Source: Chloroflexota bacterium
Lineage (GTDB): Bacteria > Chloroflexota > Anaerolineae > Anaerolineales > UBA11579
Direction: 5' to 3'
NCBI GenBank assembly: GCA_023485685.1
Contig: JAMCZK010000020.1
Span: 1 to 44,939, forward strand
Length of the DNA: 44,939 bases
The position numbers were made by a program, and so were the translations under genes. Positions 30,429-37,967 of this stretch are shown piece by piece. The notes below the pieces were generated by a model. That model made no database searches. It was not told where the DNA came from and saw only the letters and a list, made by a program, of their open reading frames with translations. Position 1 is the stretch's first letter; each line of letters begins with the position of its first letter.

Positions 30429-30568
30429 ATGGAACTTAATCTGACAGAAATTCCCGCTGCCACGTTGAACCGTATCAACCTTGCGAAGGTCAAGGAAAGC
30501 GCAGCTTTCCGCAGTTGCGAGGAGGCCGAAGGCCGACGACGCAATCCCCAAACCTTCGCAAGGTTGTG
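30429..30568 (+). pseudogene. Truncated duplicate of the flavin reductase gene start
   Basis: The first 18 codons read MELNLTEIPAATLNRINL, nearly the start of the intact neighbour (MEINPTDIPAAALNRIIL), with 14 of 18 residues equal. Similarity stops exactly where the hairpin element with AACCTTGCGA ends begins. The frame continues through the element as unrelated residues to a stop at 30566-30568. It looks like a gene copy whose body was lost or replaced by the element. Confidence 0.7.
30476..30566. repeat. MITE-like element with 15-bp perfect inverted ends
   Basis: CAACCTTGCGAAGGT (30476-30490) and ACCTTCGCAAGGTTG (30552-30566) are exact reverse complements. Inside, GGAAAGC-GCA-GCTTTCC and GGCC-GAA-GGCC form further hairpins. 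The core 30488-30549 is 52/62 identical to the reverse complement of 33012-33073 and is also related to 31256 onward. Confidence 0.85.
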
Positions 30569-30574
30569 AATCTT

Positions 30575-31213
30575 ATGGAAATCAATCCCACTGATATTCC
30601 TGCCGCTGCGCTGAACCGAATCATCCTCGGTTCAGTCGTGCCGAGGCCTATCGCCTGGGTCTCCACTGCGGACCAATCGGGTAAGCCAAACTTGGCTCCC
30701 TTTTCCTTTTTCAACGCAGTTTGCTACAACCCACCGACCCTGCTCTTTTGCCCCGGCGTGCGCGGAACCGATTCGGGCACGAAGGACACCTATCACAATA
30801 TCCGCGCCACCAACGAATTCGTGATCAATATCGTCACCGAAGAACTGGCTGAGCCGATGAACATCACCGCCACCGAGTTACCCGCCGAGATAAACGAGTT
30901 CGAGCTGGCCGGTCTCATCGAAGCGCCCAGCGTCCGCGTGCGCCCGCCGCGGGTGGCGCAAAGCCCGGTAAGCTTCGAGTGCACGTTAAACCAGATCGTA
31001 GAAATCGGCGACGGCAGCCCAGGTTCCGGATGGGTAGTGATCGGAAATGTGGTGCATATCCACGTGGCAGACGAAGTCCTCCTGCCGGATTACAAGATCG
31101 ACATCCGCGCCCTGAAGCCGGTGGGCAGGCTGGCAGGTTTCAACTATGTGCGGGTGAACGACGTCTTCGAGATCAAGCGTCTGCCTTCACAGCTGGCGGT
31201 AAAGGAAAAATAA
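30575..31213 (+). CDS. Flavin reductase-like FMN-binding protein
   Basis: 212 residues from the ATG at 30575. An in-frame upstream extension is encoded by the repeat element and is not protein-like. It is a split-barrel flavin-binding fold of the COG1853 group: ALNRIILGSVVPRPIAWVST, NLAPFSFFNAVCYNPPTLLFC, KDTYHNIRATNEFVINIV, then GWVVIGNVVHIHV. This family includes flavin reductases and FMN-dependent oxidoreductases with unknown acceptors. It lies 158 bases after hmgA and could supply reduced flavin or another activity in aromatic degradation, but that link is only positional. The core element just upstream may have replaced its original promoter or ribosome site. Confidence 0.85.
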   Translation: MEINPTDIPAAALNRIILGSVVPRPIAWVSTADQSGKPNLAPFSFFNAVCYNPPTLLFCPGVRGTDSGTKDTYHNIRATNEFVINIVTEELAEPMNITATELPAEINEFELAGLIEAPSVRVRPPRVAQSPVSFECTLNQIVEIGDGSPGSGWVVIGNVVHIHVADEVLLPDYKIDIRALKPVGRLAGFNYVRVNDVFEIKRLPSQLAVKEK

Positions 31214-31247
31214 GGGTTGGTCTTCAACCAATCCTGTCAATCCTGTA

Positions 31248-31342
31248 TTGCGAGCGAGCCAAGGAAAGCTTTGCTTTCCGCCGTTGCGAGGAGCCGAGCG
31301 TTAGCGAAGCGACGAAGCAATCTTGTGAGCGAAGCAATCCCC
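31248..31342. repeat. Third copy of the hairpin element family
   Basis: TTGCGAGCGAGCC, GGAAAGC-TTT-GCTTTCC, CCGTTGCGAGGAG, then GCGAAGCGACGAAGCAATC and a second GCGAAGCAATCCCC. The first 38 bases match the elements at 30488 and 33012 (the latter inverted). The rest contains the GAAGCAATCC words of the 20.5-kb repeat, linking the two families. It lies between the flavin reductase-like and MscS-like genes. Confidence 0.7.
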
Positions 31343-31355
31343 AACCAGAGGAAAT

Positions 31356-32540
31356 ATGATCCCTGAGTTCTTCCAAACCTGGCTCAACAGTAATCCAAAC
31401 AATCCGACCATCGCGGTGATTGTTGGAGCTCTTCTGGTTTTTATCATCGCACGTTTTGTTGTGGCGCGCGGTTTGATCTATCTGACCACGCGTACCCAAA
31501 ACAAATGGGATGACATTCTGATTAAGCATCTGCGCCCCTATCGCCTGGCCTGGGTGGCTCCGCTGATCATCATTTATCTGTTCGCTTATCTGTGGGCGGA
31601 AACTGAAGGCTTTGTAGCAACAGGCAGCTTGTTTCTAATCGTGTGGATCATCGTACTTACATTTACTTCCGTGCTCTCCGCAGTGAACCTGATTTATGAG
31701 AGCCAGGCTACTTACACCGGAGTATCCATCCAGGGTTATCTGGATTTAGGCAAGATTGTTTTCCTGGCGGTTGGCACCATCCTCAGTGTTTCGCTAATCA
31801 CGGGGCAGTCACCTGTTTTGCTGCTCAGCGGCCTCGGCGCTATTGCCGCCGTGTTGCTGCTCATCTTCCACGACACCATCCTGGCCCTGGTAGCCAGCAT
31901 CCAGATTGCCGCAAATGACTTAGTGCGCGAAGGGGACTGGATCGAGGTGCCCGGCTTCAACGCGGATGGTGATGTGACCAACATTTCTCTGCACAGCATC
32001 AAGATCCAAAACTTCGATAAAACGTTTACCGTCATTCCTACTTATAAATTAATGGATGTCTCGTACAAGAACTGGCGTGGCATGAGTCAGGCAGGGGGCA
32101 GGCGCATTAAGCGTTCTATCTACATCGATATCCAAACGATCCGGTTTTGTGACCAGGAAGACATGGAACGTTTAAAGAAAATGGAATTATTGAAGGATTA
32201 CATTCCCACGCGCAATTGGGGGCCGGATGGCGCAAGCCAAAATGCATTGCCCCGTTCGACGAACGTTGGTGCGTTCATGGCATATATCGAGGCTTATTTA
32301 CGCAGCCGCCCGGACTTGCACAAGGACATGACGCTGCTCATCCGCCACCTTGACCCGGGCCCTAATGGCTTGCCGATTGAGATTTATGTCTTCTCCAACA
32401 CCACAGTTTGGGAACAGTACGAGGCCATCCAAGCCAGCATCTTCGACCATCTATTGGCTGTGGTGCCTGAATTCGACCTTCGCGTGTTTCAACAGCCTAC
32501 GGGGAAAGACTTTGCAGCCATAACCAATCGCGCCGTTTAA
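31356..32540 (+). CDS. MscS-family mechanosensitive channel
   Basis: 394 residues. There are about five membrane helices before residue 190, the last being the pore-lining segment (LLLSGLGAIAAVLLLIFHDTILALVASIQIAAND). The MscS beta domain follows (VREGDWIEVPGFNADGDVTNISLHSIKIQNFDKTFTVIPTYKLMDVSYKNW), then an alpha/beta C-terminal vestibule. The extended C-terminus (about 270-394) and RGMSQAGGRRIKRSIYID recall the YbdG-type subfamily (miniature-conductance). It releases solutes on osmotic downshock. The ATG has an AGGAAAT ribosome site. A hairpin follows the stop. Confidence 0.92.
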   Translation: MIPEFFQTWLNSNPNNPTIAVIVGALLVFIIARFVVARGLIYLTTRTQNKWDDILIKHLRPYRLAWVAPLIIIYLFAYLWAETEGFVATGSLFLIVWIIVLTFTSVLSAVNLIYESQATYTGVSIQGYLDLGKIVFLAVGTILSVSLITGQSPVLLLSGLGAIAAVLLLIFHDTILALVASIQIAANDLVREGDWIEVPGFNADGDVTNISLHSIKIQNFDKTFTVIPTYKLMDVSYKNWRGMSQAGGRRIKRSIYIDIQTIRFCDQEDMERLKKMELLKDYIPTRNWGPDGASQNALPRSTNVGAFMAYIEAYLRSRPDLHKDMTLLIRHLDPGPNGLPIEIYVFSNTTVWEQYEAIQASIFDHLLAVVPEFDLRVFQQPTGKDFAAITNRAV

Positions 32541-32551
32541 CGATGCCATGG

Positions 32552-32579
32552 CAGAGGGATTTGTTCCCTCTGTTACAAT
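32552..32579 (+). promoter_or_regulatory. Overlapping hairpin terminator and extended -10 promoter
   Basis: Stem CAGAGGGA (32552-32559) / TCCCTCTG (32565-32572) is followed by TTACAATAAAT. The TG of the stem is also the TG of an extended -10, TGTTACAAT (32571-32579), for the small gene at 32597. One structure may both end the MscS transcript and start the next. Confidence 0.45.
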
Positions 32580-32596
32580 AAATCTTGTCATCGCAT

Positions 32597-32884
32597 ATGG
32601 CTGATATTCTCCTTCAGAAGCTCTCCTCGTTACTGCAGCAAGCCAAAGAGGCTCACCAGCAATTCGAAAAAGTTGAATTAGAAGGTCAATTCGATGAGCA
32701 GTGGGCAGCCTGGTACGCGGATTTCCTGGTAACCAGCGGCCTGCCTGGTCTGCTCGGCTCTGAACCCGATGTCGACCAACTCGCCAGCCAACTAAACGAG
32801 ATCAGCCAGAGGCACAAAGCCGAACGCGCTGCAGAGAACTGGGCAGATTACACTGCCCGGGAACTGCTTGAAGTCCTAACTTAA
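32597..32884 (+). CDS. Small hypothetical protein
   Basis: 95 residues from the ATG at 32597; a TTG at 32585 would add four residues. Not recognised. Mostly helical: a Gln/Glu-rich first helix (ADILLQKLSSLLQQAKEAHQQFE), a Trp/Tyr segment (DEQWAAWYADFLVTSGLPGLL) and a charged last helix. No signal peptide. The segment EQWAAWYADFLV.SGLPG occurs in many small Actinobacteria and Chloroflexota proteins of unknown role. The -10 element lies 17 bases before the ATG, so the transcript is nearly leaderless. It precedes pepF by 21 bases and may be co-transcribed. Confidence 0.6.
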   Translation: MADILLQKLSSLLQQAKEAHQQFEKVELEGQFDEQWAAWYADFLVTSGLPGLLGSEPDVDQLASQLNEISQRHKAERAAENWADYTARELLEVLT

Positions 32885-32905
32885 TCCCCCACAAAAAGGA
32901 ACCCT

Positions 32906-34918
32906 ATGGCCAAGAAAAGCAAGAAAGCCGCAAAGCCAAAGAAAGCCGCCAAGTCCACCAAAGTAAAGAAACCTTCCAAGCCGGTCAGGGTAACCAAAAA
33001 ACCGGCTAAACGGGGATTGCCACGTCGGCCTACGGCCTCCTCGCAACGGCAGAAAGCAAAGCTTTCTTTGGCCTCGACTCCAAAATCGGCGGCCAAAGCA
33101 AGCCCCAAGAATCTCGGCACCGTGCCGCGCTGGGATTTGAGTAACGTCTACCCCAGCCTGGACAGCATGCAGTTCGAGGCTGGCGTCGAGGACGCCAAGG
33201 CGCAGCTCAACGATATCGAAACCTACCAGAAAACCCACAAAGTCGAAAAACGGGAAGGCGGCCCTGTGCAAGGCAACACCGACGACCTGGCGCGCGTCCT
33301 CTCTGAGCTGGTCGACAAGATGAACCGTGTGCGTCGCCTGTATGCCACGCTAAATGCGTACGTTGCTTCCTACACAACCACGGACTCCTTCAACAAGGAG
33401 GCCCGCCGCATCGAATCCGAACTGGAGTTGCTGGGTGTCCGCCTGCGCAAGCAGGAAGTGGATTTCCGCGCCTGGGTCGGCGGCATGGGCGCGCAGCTGC
33501 CCGAGTTGGTGGCTAAGCCAGGTACCCTGGCTGACCACGACTTCTATTTGAAAGAAGTGCATACGCAGAGCCAATACCTGATGAGTCCTGCTGAGGAATC
33601 TTTGGCAGCCGATCTCACCCTCAGCGGCGCTAACGCCTGGACCAAATTCCAGAACACCACCACCTCACAGCTCAGCGTGGAATTCGTTTTGGATGGCAAG
33701 AAACAAAAGCTGCCTATGCCGGCGCTGATCAACCTGCGCACCCATCCTGATGGCGAGACCCGCCGCCGGGCTTACGAAGCCGAGATGGAGGCCTGGGAGA
33801 AATCCAAGGAAGCCTACGCTGCCGCGCTCAATGGCGTGAAGGGCGAAGTGAACACTCTCGATAAGCGTCGCGGCCGCGCCGATGCGTTGCACGCATCCAT
33901 TGATACCGCCCGCATCGATCGCCAGACATTGGACGCGATGATGGAAGCTATGCGCGATTCCTTTCCCATGTTCCGGCGCTATCTCCTGGCTAAGGCCAAG
34001 CGATTGGGCAAGAAGCAGTTGCCCTGGTGGGACGTGTTCGCGCCAATGGGCAAGACCGATCGCGTCTACACCTTCGAGGAGGCTCGCGATTTCATCCTGG
34101 ATCAGTTCGCCACCTTCTCCGATGATCTGCATGGATTGGCCAAGCGCGCCTTTGACAATCGCTGGATCGACGCCGAGATGCGTGAGGGCAAGAGCGGCGG
34201 CGCCTTCTGTATGGAGGTGCCCGGGGTTGACGAGTCCCGCATTCTGGCGAACTACAACGGCTCCCTGGAGCAACTGGGAACACTGGCCCATGAGCTGGGC
34301 CATGCCTATCACAACGAATGCCTGGTAGGCAAGACCTACCTGCAGGCCATCACACCTATGACCTTGGCTGAGACGGCTTCCATTATGTGTGAAACCATCG
34401 TGACCGAAGCCTCGCTGAAGCTGGCCAAGAGCAAAGCCGAAGAACTCGCCATCCTCGAGAACGATTTGCTAGGTTCCTCACAGGTAGTGGTGGATATCAC
34501 CTCACGCTTCCTCTTCGAAAAGGAGGTTTTTGAGCGCCGCGCCAAAGCGGAACTCTCCGCCGACGATTTCTGCGCCATCATGGAAGATGCGCAGAAGCAA
34601 ACTTACGGTGAAGGCCTGGACCCGCAGTTCCTGCACAAGTACATGTGGACCTGGAAACCGCATTACTACTTTGCTGGTTTCTCTTTCTACAACTACCCCT
34701 ATGCGTTCGGTCTGCTGTTCGGCACCGGCCTGTACGCCATCTACCAGCAGCGCGGCAAGGATTTCGTGAAAGATTACCGCAATCTGCTGGCCAGCACCGG
34801 CCTCGGCGACGCGGCAACGCTAGCATCACGCTTCGACATAAACATTCGCGAAAAGAAATTCTGGGCCGACAGTCTCAAGGTGATCGGCAAACGCGTGGAT
34901 CGGTATGTAAGTTTGTAA
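32906..34918 (+). CDS. pepF: M3-family oligoendopeptidase F with translated repeat insert
   Basis: 670 residues, about 70 longer than typical oligoendopeptidase F. The zinc motif HELGH is in LGTLAHELGHAYHNE, and the third ligand Glu is in AETASIMCETIV. The C-terminal HKYMWTWKPHYYFAGFSFYNYPYAFG supplies substrate-binding Tyr and His residues. The enzyme cleaves short peptides in the cytoplasm. Residues 1-35 are Lys/Ala/Pro-rich (KKSKKAAKPKKAAK), then residues about 36-56 (RGLPRRPTASSQRQKAKLSL) are translated from an inverted copy of the hairpin element at 30488-30549. The true conserved domain starts near residue 70 (GTVPRWDLSNVYPSLDS). A good ribosome site (AAGGA) precedes the ATG, so the extension is likely expressed. 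Confidence 0.92.
   Translation: MAKKSKKAAKPKKAAKSTKVKKPSKPVRVTKKPAKRGLPRRPTASSQRQKAKLSLASTPKSAAKASPKNLGTVPRWDLSNVYPSLDSMQFEAGVEDAKAQLNDIETYQKTHKVEKREGGPVQGNTDDLARVLSELVDKMNRVRRLYATLNAYVASYTTTDSFNKEARRIESELELLGVRLRKQEVDFRAWVGGMGAQLPELVAKPGTLADHDFYLKEVHTQSQYLMSPAEESLAADLTLSGANAWTKFQNTTTSQLSVEFVLDGKKQKLPMPALINLRTHPDGETRRRAYEAEMEAWEKSKEAYAAALNGVKGEVNTLDKRRGRADALHASIDTARIDRQTLDAMMEAMRDSFPMFRRYLLAKAKRLGKKQLPWWDVFAPMGKTDRVYTFEEARDFILDQFATFSDDLHGLAKRAFDNRWIDAEMREGKSGGAFCMEVPGVDESRILANYNGSLEQLGTLAHELGHAYHNECLVGKTYLQAITPMTLAETASIMCETIVTEASLKLAKSKAEELAILENDLLGSSQVVVDITSRFLFEKEVFERRAKAELSADDFCAIMEDAQKQTYGEGLDPQFLHKYMWTWKPHYYFAGFSFYNYPYAFGLLFGTGLYAIYQQRGKDFVKDYRNLLASTGLGDAATLASRFDINIREKKFWADSLKVIGKRVDRYVSL
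33012..33073 (-). repeat. Hairpin element inserted in frame in pepF
   Basis: 62 bases, 52 of them identical to the reverse complement of the core at 30488-30549, including GAAAGC-AAA-GCTTTC and GGCCTACGGCC. It lies wholly within pepF without stop codons, in the N-terminal extension. Confidence 0.85.
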
Positions 34919-34937
34919 AATTCCACAATGGAATCAA

Positions 34938-34972
34938 AAGCAGCCCCGGAAATCCAGGGCTGCTTCGTTTTT
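34938..34972 (+). terminator. Terminator after pepF
   Basis: Stem AAGCAGCCC (34938-34946) / GGGCTGCTT (34957-34965) with CGTTTTTAA following. Confidence 0.75.
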
Positions 34973-35576
34973 AAGGTGTGGGCGATGGAGTTACGGTGAT
35001 CAATCCTTGTTTGATCAACTTCATGGTCATAGTGGGTTGAGTCCAGGCTAAGCCGTACCTTGTATAGTAACGCACCAGGCACCAGAGACGCCCTTTGGGA
35101 AGCCCGGGAGCAGGCTCCCAGTGAGTGGCGCACTTCCTCCAGCCACCATTCAATTTGTCAAAGTACCAGATGCTCATGTTGGCCTCTTCATCTATCCATT
35201 TGTCGTACTGGAACTTATCCAAATTGAAATAGACGCGCACATTGCCATACACCCATTCGAAGGGCTTCCCATTTCGATCGTAAACTTGGAAATCTAATAT
35301 CCGCTGGGTGAATTGATGCCACGACTGCACGCGACTCCAATCCTCAGACTGCAACACCATGGTCCCGCGCATTTGCGAATTGTCGATAAAGATGCCGCCG
35401 TTCCCAATGAAAACTTCGTAAGGCTTATTGAAAACTAACTCGACTTCGCGGCGCAGCGGCCCTTCGCCCTGGAAGGCGCGCACGGGTAACACGCTGGCAA
35501 CCATCGCCGCAGCTAAGACTACGAATAGAAGGCCACGGGCGATTCGCCTTGATCGAATCTGAGGTTTATTCTTCAT
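34971..35576 (-). CDS. Secreted hypothetical protein
   Basis: 201 residues from the ATG at 35576; an earlier frame start would overlap the TadE gene. A basic start is followed by a hydrophobic helix (GLLFVVLAAAMVASVLPVRAF) that looks like a signal peptide cleaved after AFQG or VRA. The mature part is a single beta-rich domain (REVELVFNKPYEVFIGNGGIFIDN, YGNVRVYFNLDKFQYDKWIDEE, WYFDKLNGGWRKCATHWEPA) with two Cys that could form a disulfide, and a short Thr/Pro end. No family is recognised. It starts 4 bases after the TadE stop, so it may be a partner in pilus or surface assembly. Confidence 0.65.
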   Translation of the reverse strand: MKNKPQIRSRRIARGLLFVVLAAAMVASVLPVRAFQGEGPLRREVELVFNKPYEVFIGNGGIFIDNSQMRGTMVLQSEDWSRVQSWHQFTQRILDFQVYDRNGKPFEWVYGNVRVYFNLDKFQYDKWIDEEANMSIWYFDKLNGGWRKCATHWEPAPGLPKGRLWCLVRYYTRYGLAWTQPTMTMKLIKQGLITVTPSPTP

Positions 35577-35580
35577 CACG

Positions 35581-36048
35581 TTAACACTGCGGCCGCAGGA
35601 TGTTGCTGGTGGCATCGAGCACGATATCGAACTGGTTCGTACCGATCATAGAGCTAACGAACGGCATTGTCAATTTAAAGGTATAGCTCACCGTGACTTG
35701 GATTGCATTGGTGCCATCCGCGCAATAATCGGTACCCACCAGGACGGGAGTCACCGTCACTAGGGAGGTATCAGTCAAATCAACCGGCGAATTGGAGCTA
35801 TCGCGCACGCGAGCCTCGATGTCATCGAAATCGGCAAGAGTGGGATGGATTGACCCGTATTGGGCGCCTTCTTGGGCCGCTTCCCTCACAGCAATATAGG
35901 AAAAGAATAGTCGTCCCCCGTCAACGGTTACGGCCAGGAGCATAACTAATACCACAAAACTTATGGCAAGCTCTACGACACTTTGGCCGCGTTCGCTGCG
36001 TCGATTTTTCAATTGGCGGTTATATACCGCCGATTTAGTTAAAACCAT
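35581..36048 (-). CDS. TadE-like pilus assembly protein
   Basis: 155 residues from the ATG at 36048. The TadE signature is at residues 14-60: RGQSVVELAISFVVLVMLLAVTVDGGRLFFSYIAVREAAQEGAQYGS, with the conserved Glu at the start of the membrane helix and the G-R/Y-A-x-REAA-E-GA motif. A periplasmic beta domain follows, ending in LDATSNILRP. TadE-type minor pilins are processed by prepilin peptidase and help assemble Flp (tight adherence) pili. No other tad genes are in the window, so pilus function is uncertain; solitary TadE proteins are common. Confidence 0.82.
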   Translation of the reverse strand: MVLTKSAVYNRQLKNRRSERGQSVVELAISFVVLVMLLAVTVDGGRLFFSYIAVREAAQEGAQYGSIHPTLADFDDIEARVRDSSNSPVDLTDTSLVTVTPVLVGTDYCADGTNAIQVTVSYTFKLTMPFVSSMIGTNQFDIVLDATSNILRPQC

Positions 36049-36159
36049 AGCGATCTGCCAGCTACAAGTTGCGTGCCAGCCGCCCGAAGGCAATCTGATG
36101 AAAAATTATAGCTGAAAGCAGAGCCTCTATAGTCCCCCAGCAGTACCAGCTTAGAAGGC

Positions 36160-37224
36160 CTATTCGGCTACGCTAGTTTTGCCATAGCCGAAGATAGCAA
36201 CGGTCAACGGGCGGTAATCCCCGTCCATCAATTCCACTCGCAGGACATGTTCCCCAGGCTCAAAACCGCTAATCTGGATATATCCGCCGTAAGAGCCGCC
36301 GTGGTTCCAGATAGCAGCTACGTCACCCCGCCAGACTTCATTACCATCGAAAAACACGGATGCCCAGCCAATGGTGCTGGTTCCATAGAACTGCACGCCC
36401 ATCACCGTGGCATCCAAGTCGCTATGGGCCTCGATCCAGTTGCCGCCCCACCAGAGGATGCGGTTCACGCCGTAGGGCTGGGTTTCCGGCGCAAAACTGA
36501 TGTCTATTCCATCTGGTGGCGGACTGTCTTCGGTATTGGCCTTCACCATCAGCTCAGGTGGAGTGGAGAACATGCGCACGTTGCCAGGCACCACTGTCAC
36601 AGTGACAGGAAGATCGTGCTCATCGAGCGGCAAAAATGCCTGCCGATCACCGCAGCCCAAAGGAGCGCCCTCGGCAAGACGATCCGCAGGGCAGAGCTCC
36701 CAGGTACCCAGACTCAAATTCTTCCCACGCAATTCAAAGTTGCACGGGTCATTGATCACGGAAAGTTTTAAACTGCCATCTGTCTTTGTCCATTGATATT
36801 CACCTTCCTCATCGCAGACCAAGTCATTGGACAGGAATAAGTGATCTCCTTCAACTCTGAAAGCCGCTACAGTGTGCCAGTTGTTCAACTCATAGAGAAT
36901 GCGGACCACGCCGCGATCCAGCTGCATGCGCCAGAGGCCGCCTGCAGGGCGATATTCGGCGCAGCGCAGGCAGCGCCACCATTGGGGAGGAATGTCTGCT
37001 AGGCGGCCATAGGTTCCATCGATAGGACTAGATTCCTGAACAGGCAGCGGATCGCCGGTAACGCCCAGAGGGCTACGCACAAGAAGCTCATCCCAAAAAT
37101 CCTCTGGAATGATCTGCGCGGCAGAAGCAGTTTGGGTCAATTGCATTGGAGTACCCGCTTGAGAACTACAGGCGAACAATCCTAGTAAAAGAAATCCAAT
37201 GGGCAAAATGTGAACGGCTTTCAT
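36160..37224 (-). CDS. Large lipoprotein of unknown function
   Basis: 354 residues from the ATG at 37224, which has a GGAG site 7 bases upstream; a longer upstream frame overlaps the SET gene. Signal peptide with lipobox LFAC. Middle domain (about 60-190) is a lipocalin-like or small beta domain (GTYGRLADIPPQWWRCLRCAEYRPAGGLWRMQLD, YELNNWHTVAAFRVEGDHLFLSNDLVCDEEGEY), containing CLRC and further Cys. C-terminal domain (about 240-354) is a beta sandwich: INRILWWGGNWIEAHSDLDATVMGVQF, GYIQISGFEPGEHVLRVELMDGDYRPLTVAIFGYG. No family is recognised. Follows the SET-domain gene on the same strand. Confidence 0.68.
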   Translation of the reverse strand: MKAVHILPIGFLLLGLFACSSQAGTPMQLTQTASAAQIIPEDFWDELLVRSPLGVTGDPLPVQESSPIDGTYGRLADIPPQWWRCLRCAEYRPAGGLWRMQLDRGVVRILYELNNWHTVAAFRVEGDHLFLSNDLVCDEEGEYQWTKTDGSLKLSVINDPCNFELRGKNLSLGTWELCPADRLAEGAPLGCGDRQAFLPLDEHDLPVTVTVVPGNVRMFSTPPELMVKANTEDSPPPDGIDISFAPETQPYGVNRILWWGGNWIEAHSDLDATVMGVQFYGTSTIGWASVFFDGNEVWRGDVAAIWNHGGSYGGYIQISGFEPGEHVLRVELMDGDYRPLTVAIFGYGKTSVAE

Positions 37225-37265
37225 TGTTTTCTCCGAAATGGCAAAGGGAGACAGTTTGCAAAAAA

Positions 37266-37796
37266 CTAGGCGCGCGGCTTGGATCTTTCTATGCGATGTT
37301 GAAGGTATGTCGAAAAATAGCCGGCATAGCGCTGCTGGAGTTCGGGCAGCATCCAATCTTTACCGGTAACGATATGGCGGCAGCGCGGCGAGCCGCAAAG
37401 GCATTCGAAATCATCGCGAGGATCGCCGTCGCACATGGCGTAGTCAATGGTGACTTCTTCTCCCGGTTCAATGTCCCGCATGGCGCGAATGACCACCTGT
37501 CCATCCAAGCCAGCATTCGGATCGCAAGAGTGATTGATGAAATCCCCGGGACCCGGTTTGCTGGAGACTAGGTAAAAGCCCTCTTCAATTTGGGCGCTCT
37601 GCCGCTTCTGGCGCTCACCAAGTCTCTCGAAACCGGCACGATCCACCACGTCACCCCCCCACAGGGCAATTAGCTCACCTTTGTAGATTTTCTCGCGGGC
37701 GAACATCCCCCTGCCCTCAATGGTATTGTCGTAACGAATCTCGATTTTGGGAAAGGCGTACGAATTAGGTCCGTTTAGGGAATAGTCTTCGACCAT
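37266..37796 (-). CDS. SET-domain protein (putative protein lysine methyltransferase)
   Basis: 176 residues. SET motifs in order: GRGMFAREKIYKGELIALWGGD (AdoMet GxG), DFINHSCDPNAGLDG (NHSC), GEEVTIDYAMCDGDP (the catalytic Tyr), then a post-SET Cys cluster CLCGSPRCRH whose Cys residues would bind zinc together with the NHSC Cys. The domain is complete. SET proteins methylate lysines; in bacteria substrates are mostly unknown (ribosomal proteins, chromatin-like proteins or, in pathogens, host proteins). It is divergent from the aldolase gene. The cytoplasmic location fits the absence of a signal peptide. Confidence 0.9.
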   Translation of the reverse strand: MVEDYSLNGPNSYAFPKIEIRYDNTIEGRGMFAREKIYKGELIALWGGDVVDRAGFERLGERQKRQSAQIEEGFYLVSSKPGPGDFINHSCDPNAGLDGQVVIRAMRDIEPGEEVTIDYAMCDGDPRDDFECLCGSPRCRHIVTGKDWMLPELQQRYAGYFSTYLQHRIERSKPRA

Positions 37797-37879
37797 CTTG
37801 AATACAGTGACCAGCGCTGCGAGTCCTCCGTCAAACGGCTGAGTTATATCATAGGAAAAGGCATGAACTTAATCGAACG

Positions 37880-37908
37880 TTGTCAAACTGGGTCATAGCC
37901 CTTATGAT
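37880..37908 (+). promoter_or_regulatory. Sigma-70-type promoter of the aldolase gene
   Basis: -35 TTGTCA (37880-37885), 17-base spacer, -10 TATGAT (37903-37908). Predicted start about 37915, a leader of about 53 nt. Confidence 0.65.
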
Positions 37909-37967
37909 AAGCACGGTATTTCCCGCAAAACCGAGACTGTTCCCACAATATTTTTTCCGGAGGAACC

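Noticed and set aside
30515-30574. Upstream start of the flavin reductase giving 20 more residues
   Set aside because: The extra residues come from the hairpin repeat element, and the ATG at 30575 matches the start of the duplicated copy at 30429.
33665-34312. A 215-codon minus-strand frame inside pepF
   Set aside because: It lies opposite conserved M3 peptidase sequence, including HELGH, and has no independent support.
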